Positions 62,401 through 64,000 of a DNA stretch of 64,000 nucleotides are shown here, one piece after another (the first letter of the stretch is position 1; each line of letters begins with the position of its first letter). Below the pieces are notes generated by a model. It had not been told where the DNA came from. It was given only the letters and a program-made list of their open reading frames with translations, and did no database searches. This DNA is from Agathobaculum sp. NTUH-O15-33 (GTDB lineage Bacteria; Bacillota; Clostridia; Oscillospirales; Butyricicoccaceae), in contig NZ_CP136187.1 in assembly GCF_033193315.1 (NCBI RefSeq), forward strand, positions 3,665,501 through 3,729,500, in the 5' to 3' direction. The translations under genes and the position numbers were made by a program.

Positions 62401-63811
62401 TCGCTTTTTCCGAGGTATATACAATATTGATCACATTTTCGGCGCCTTCTTTTACTATAAATGGGCTGGTTTCTTGCTGCACACCCTTTCCATAATATTG
62501 CGCGGGTCTAAATTTATCCAGCTGTTCCGCGGTTAACGTAATACGATCACCGTTTTTTAAATTCTTGACAGAAGAGCTGTTTATGAAATGGGGGTCATCC
62601 TCTCCGCTTCCGACCGCATCCTTCCAATATCGAATATCGACCACCAAATCAGTCGTATCCGTTGGTTCTATGGTCAGCATATCCATGCCGCCGCCGCTTT
62701 TGGGGGAATTATCAAAACAAAACATATCGACAATAAAGGTGGTGCCTTCTCCGGCATCCGGGTAATGTGCGTACATCACATCGCCGATATTATCAATCTT
62801 TGCTTCGCAATACCAATTATCTGTTAACGGGATAGAATTCCCCTTTTGATATGCAATCGTGCCCGGCCTTTCATTCGAATACACTGCCCCATATTTATCA
62901 ATAAATTGCTTGCGGGTCGATGTGCCGCTCCAAAAGGCCAGATAGCTCATAAAGTTATCGTTGGTCAGCTGTTCGCCCTCTTGGTAAACGAAAATGAATA
63001 TATCATCGTTAATCGCAAGAATATTCTCCACTCGGTTCGGATTAGCCGATTTCAGACGATACTGGTCACGCGTACTAAAGCCCTCCGGCAGTGTGTATTC
63101 ACCCCTAAACCGGCGAAGGGAAGGCGTTTTACCGCACAGCCAGGTTGCCGAAGGATATGAGCTGGTTCTCCCTTGTTTCAAAAAATGTTCGCAGTAATGA
63201 TTTTGCTGCATACCGTCCCAAACCTTTGCCGGATCGGTAACACTGGTGCCAATATCCGCAACGTCGTCCCAGTTCCAGTTCAGCATCGCTTTTGTATCCG
63301 TTCCATGCACCGATTCCACAGGCGCTTTTGCCAAGACCTCTCCGGTATCCCCATTCACGATTTCTTCGCTGCGGCTCCAATTCTTAATGGTGGAGTGTTG
63401 TTCATAAAAATCGCGGCTAGACGACACAGCTATCGTAAGGATGCGGGGCTTGTTCTGTGTGATTGCAAGTTCATCCCCGCTGGTAAACACGGTGGAATCG
63501 CCGTTGCCATCCTGTGCTGTAACGGTCATGCTGTCTATCGTATAGCGTTCATTCGGGGTCACTGTGACCGTTCCCGGGCCGTTTTGCCCATATTGATACC
63601 CCTGTTCCGCCAGCTTGGCGCCATCCTGCACGACCTGTACCGTCAGTTTATACCCGGCGGCCGCTCCCGTCGTATTCGACGCTTCAAAGGTCACATACTT
63701 GCTAATTGCATCACCCTGCGCCGTTGTCGGCGCTGCCAGCGCCTGCGACGGCAGCATGCCGGCCAACATGGCGACCGACAGAACCCATCCTATTAATCTA
63801 TTTTTTCTCAT
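59462..63811 (-). CDS. Large SLH-domain surface protein
   Basis: A 1449-residue exported protein. Signal peptide residues 1-27 (cleavage near SQALA-AP). A large unassigned region follows to about 500, then an InlB-type beta repeat (YTFVGWATFKES...LYAIW) about 520-560, two DUF11-type beta-sandwich repeats (VYTITVTNGG... about 590-690; VKYTVTIKNTG... about 715-805), further beta repeats with GWDASIDL, and a Ser/Gly linker. Three SLH domains occupy about residues 1245-1420 (e.g. FSDVSATQWSNNAISTMAAAGILTGYEDGAFRPSAPITRGEFAAVAARF). The SLH domains anchor it to pyruvylated cell-wall polymer. A stalk-like adhesin role is inferred. Single-gene unit; the start is preceded by GGAGGGTTT. Confidence 0.93.
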   Translation of the reverse strand: MRKNRLIGWVLSVAMLAGMLPSQALAAPTTAQGDAISKYVTFEASNTTGAAAGYKLTVQVVQDGAKLAEQGYQYGQNGPGTVTVTPNERYTIDSMTVTAQDGNGDSTVFTSGDELAITQNKPRILTIAVSSSRDFYEQHSTIKNWSRSEEIVNGDTGEVLAKAPVESVHGTDTKAMLNWNWDDVADIGTSVTDPAKVWDGMQQNHYCEHFLKQGRTSSYPSATWLCGKTPSLRRFRGEYTLPEGFSTRDQYRLKSANPNRVENILAINDDIFIFVYQEGEQLTNDNFMSYLAFWSGTSTRKQFIDKYGAVYSNERPGTIAYQKGNSIPLTDNWYCEAKIDNIGDVMYAHYPDAGEGTTFIVDMFCFDNSPKSGGGMDMLTIEPTDTTDLVVDIRYWKDAVGSGEDDPHFINSSSVKNLKNGDRITLTAEQLDKFRPAQYYGKGVQQETSPFIVKEGAENVINIVYTSEKARVQYDLNLPAGVSKPSDLTAPAFETVQKGSYYTIPDKKQKPSGLTDNAFESGNTRYTFVGWATFKESTAAVTGVEVLSDPTKLYAIWTTQTRSLTVSKELTDIAEPSSDSAWVSKGTQATEGDKLVYTITVTNGGQLDYSGLNLMDTLTVAGIAVNADKVKLISAQTPALNPANFLVKAGQSVIFNAEYIVTGDDLGKEIVNAVTVKTPDEKDQDPKDEADPIIPVYKPGMTIEKTHEIVRNGDHTTLRVGDTVKYTVTIKNTGDQKLTGVKLEDTMFPKTVTDLQVNGKTAQVSGGAVAVGEIEVGGQAVVTYAYTVTEADEGKSVKNTATATSQEGPRAEAQTETDLVEGKTDVKLYYAFEQIEGGSTTTFPFETTPISVTRKYPGDTVTKAEFEQAIAAHITLPEGVTETGSMFNRRGEAVANEIAASYVISDQTGMNDFAIKYPLLRHTITYRPGDHGALALAEGAKGELVSGSAVFTVPYGAVPAQWFTGRNGTLSLDKTAEEGYVFNGWDASIDLTAAVKRDLVSTAQWRARTSADRDYTVVIYQNEVEIDRRSDFALTYVPGSDAANATLTLDAAALLAEEQVRGKASQGYKFGRYTATGEAGEILSQTHTFTITDGAVINVYYVPYDLTVWHQLSDAQPLFDEAQSVATLAAPATAHANADFFGLSRVRYQATAVAVNGAPDTAHTYTEAVAVPLGGGSYAVTFQYYRRSTSSGDNGGGNGNDGYQTIEDEEIPLAPGLNAEDHFAYVIGYPDGTVRPNANIDRQEVATIFFRLMQDDSRTENWSQTNAFSDVSATQWSNNAISTMAAAGILTGYEDGAFRPSAPITRGEFAAVAARFDSALYVGNDMFTDIAGHWAAPYINRAAQKGWIKGYEDGTFKPDQYITRAEAMTLVNAVLDRRVHAENVLDAAISWPDNPKDAWHYEAVQEATNSHNYDRENPTQYETWTELAQARDWTQLEKQWSAAAAPFGA

Positions 63812-63897
63812 TGTGAAACCCTCCGTTCATAATGTCGCGCGGAAATCGGTCAAGACGCGGATCGACCGGCTATTGATAGCGCGTTTTTTTACGCGCG
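63812..63897 (-). other. Upstream region of the SLH protein gene
   Basis: On the minus strand, TTGACC, a 16-base spacer and TATGAA lie too close to the start to leave a ribosome site, so the promoter is not clear. A GCGCGT-T-ACGCGC hairpin lies about 63878-63897. Confidence 0.3.
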
Positions 63898-63939
63898 AAA
63901 GACCTGAGGCATCCCCTTATTGGGGATGCTCAGGCCTTT
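63898..63939 (-). terminator. Terminator of the gene at the right edge
   Basis: AAAGACCTGAG-GCATCCCC pairs with GGGGATGC-TCAGGCCTTT around TTATT. On the minus strand the tail is TCTTTC. It lies 14 bases beyond the stop of the partial gene. Confidence 0.65.
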
Positions 63940-63952
63940 GTATCCTTTCAGA

Positions 63953-64000
63953 TCACAGGATGACCCAACCCTCCTGGAGTTCATAGGTCAGCACATATGC
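63953..64000 (-). CDS. C-terminal end of an unidentified protein (partial)
   Basis: The last 15 codons of a minus-strand frame, ending YELQEGWVIL and TGA (63955-63953). The frame is open to the window edge and is followed by a terminator, which supports a real gene. Too short to identify. Confidence 0.4.
   Translation of the reverse strand, partial: AYVLTYELQEGWVIL

Noticed and set aside
63812..63860. Promoter TTGACC-16-TATGAA for the SLH protein
   Set aside because: The implied start of transcription would remove the ribosome site; the real promoter is probably elsewhere.

Overview
The window reads as the chromosome of a GC-rich, anaerobic Firmicute, most likely an Oscillospirales/Clostridia gut butyrate producer. 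This is inferred from gene content only: mcsB-clpC, Gram-positive type IV pili, bcd-etfB-etfA, a flavodiiron protein, CBS-type pyrophosphatase and an SLH-domain surface protein. No rRNA, tRNA or CRISPR array was seen.

Layout. (1) 1-2.7 kb: end of mcsB and clpC (proteostasis). (2) 2.7-17.6 kb: a complete type IV pilus locus. A minus-strand operon encodes a giant GLUG-repeat prepilin and three minor pilins; the divergent plus strand carries pilB, pilT, pilC, pilA, pilD, a small DUF559 protein, pilM, pilN and pilO. (3) 17.7-26.1 kb: redox/butyrate region with bcd-etfB-etfA, a truncated asnB, an acyl-CoA dehydrogenase/ETF-alpha/rubredoxin fusion and a flavodiiron protein. (4) 26.7-29.7 kb: a lone EutH permease and a CBS pyrophosphatase. 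(5) 29.8-33.0 kb: Gfo/Idh/MocA oxidoreductase with two sugar-isomerase-like TIM barrels. (6) 33.6-44.1 kb: a divergent LacI-controlled sugar or sugar-acid regulon with split ABC transporter parts, isomerases, a PGDH-like dehydrogenase and three nitrilase paralogues of which only one keeps its triad. (7) 44.2-50.6 kb: SSS symporter, AraC regulator and a second RbsABC-type transporter, two of whose promoters share the same bipartite site. (8) 50.8-55.0 kb: AT-rich regulator island (AbrB, four XRE proteins) bracketed by 40-bp palindromes, then a large serine recombinase. (9) 55.1-59.1 kb: an AraC regulator fused to a TIM barrel, followed by the bacterial split form of the plant Tm-1 protein and a cupin. 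(10) 59.5-63.8 kb: a 1449-residue SLH surface protein, and the end of one more gene at the right edge.

The window is rich in small dispersed repeats: a 165-210 bp inverted-repeat element next to a DUF559 gene, GTAGGGC inverted repeats, GGGGACGG palindromes (one inside pilM), and a 212-273 bp element that in both copies sits inside a duplicated intrinsic-terminator hairpin. Four genes (clpC, pilD, an isomerase, the recombinase) carry single +1 shifts. The uniform direction suggests base-calling or assembly error more than four real pseudogenes, but that cannot be settled here.
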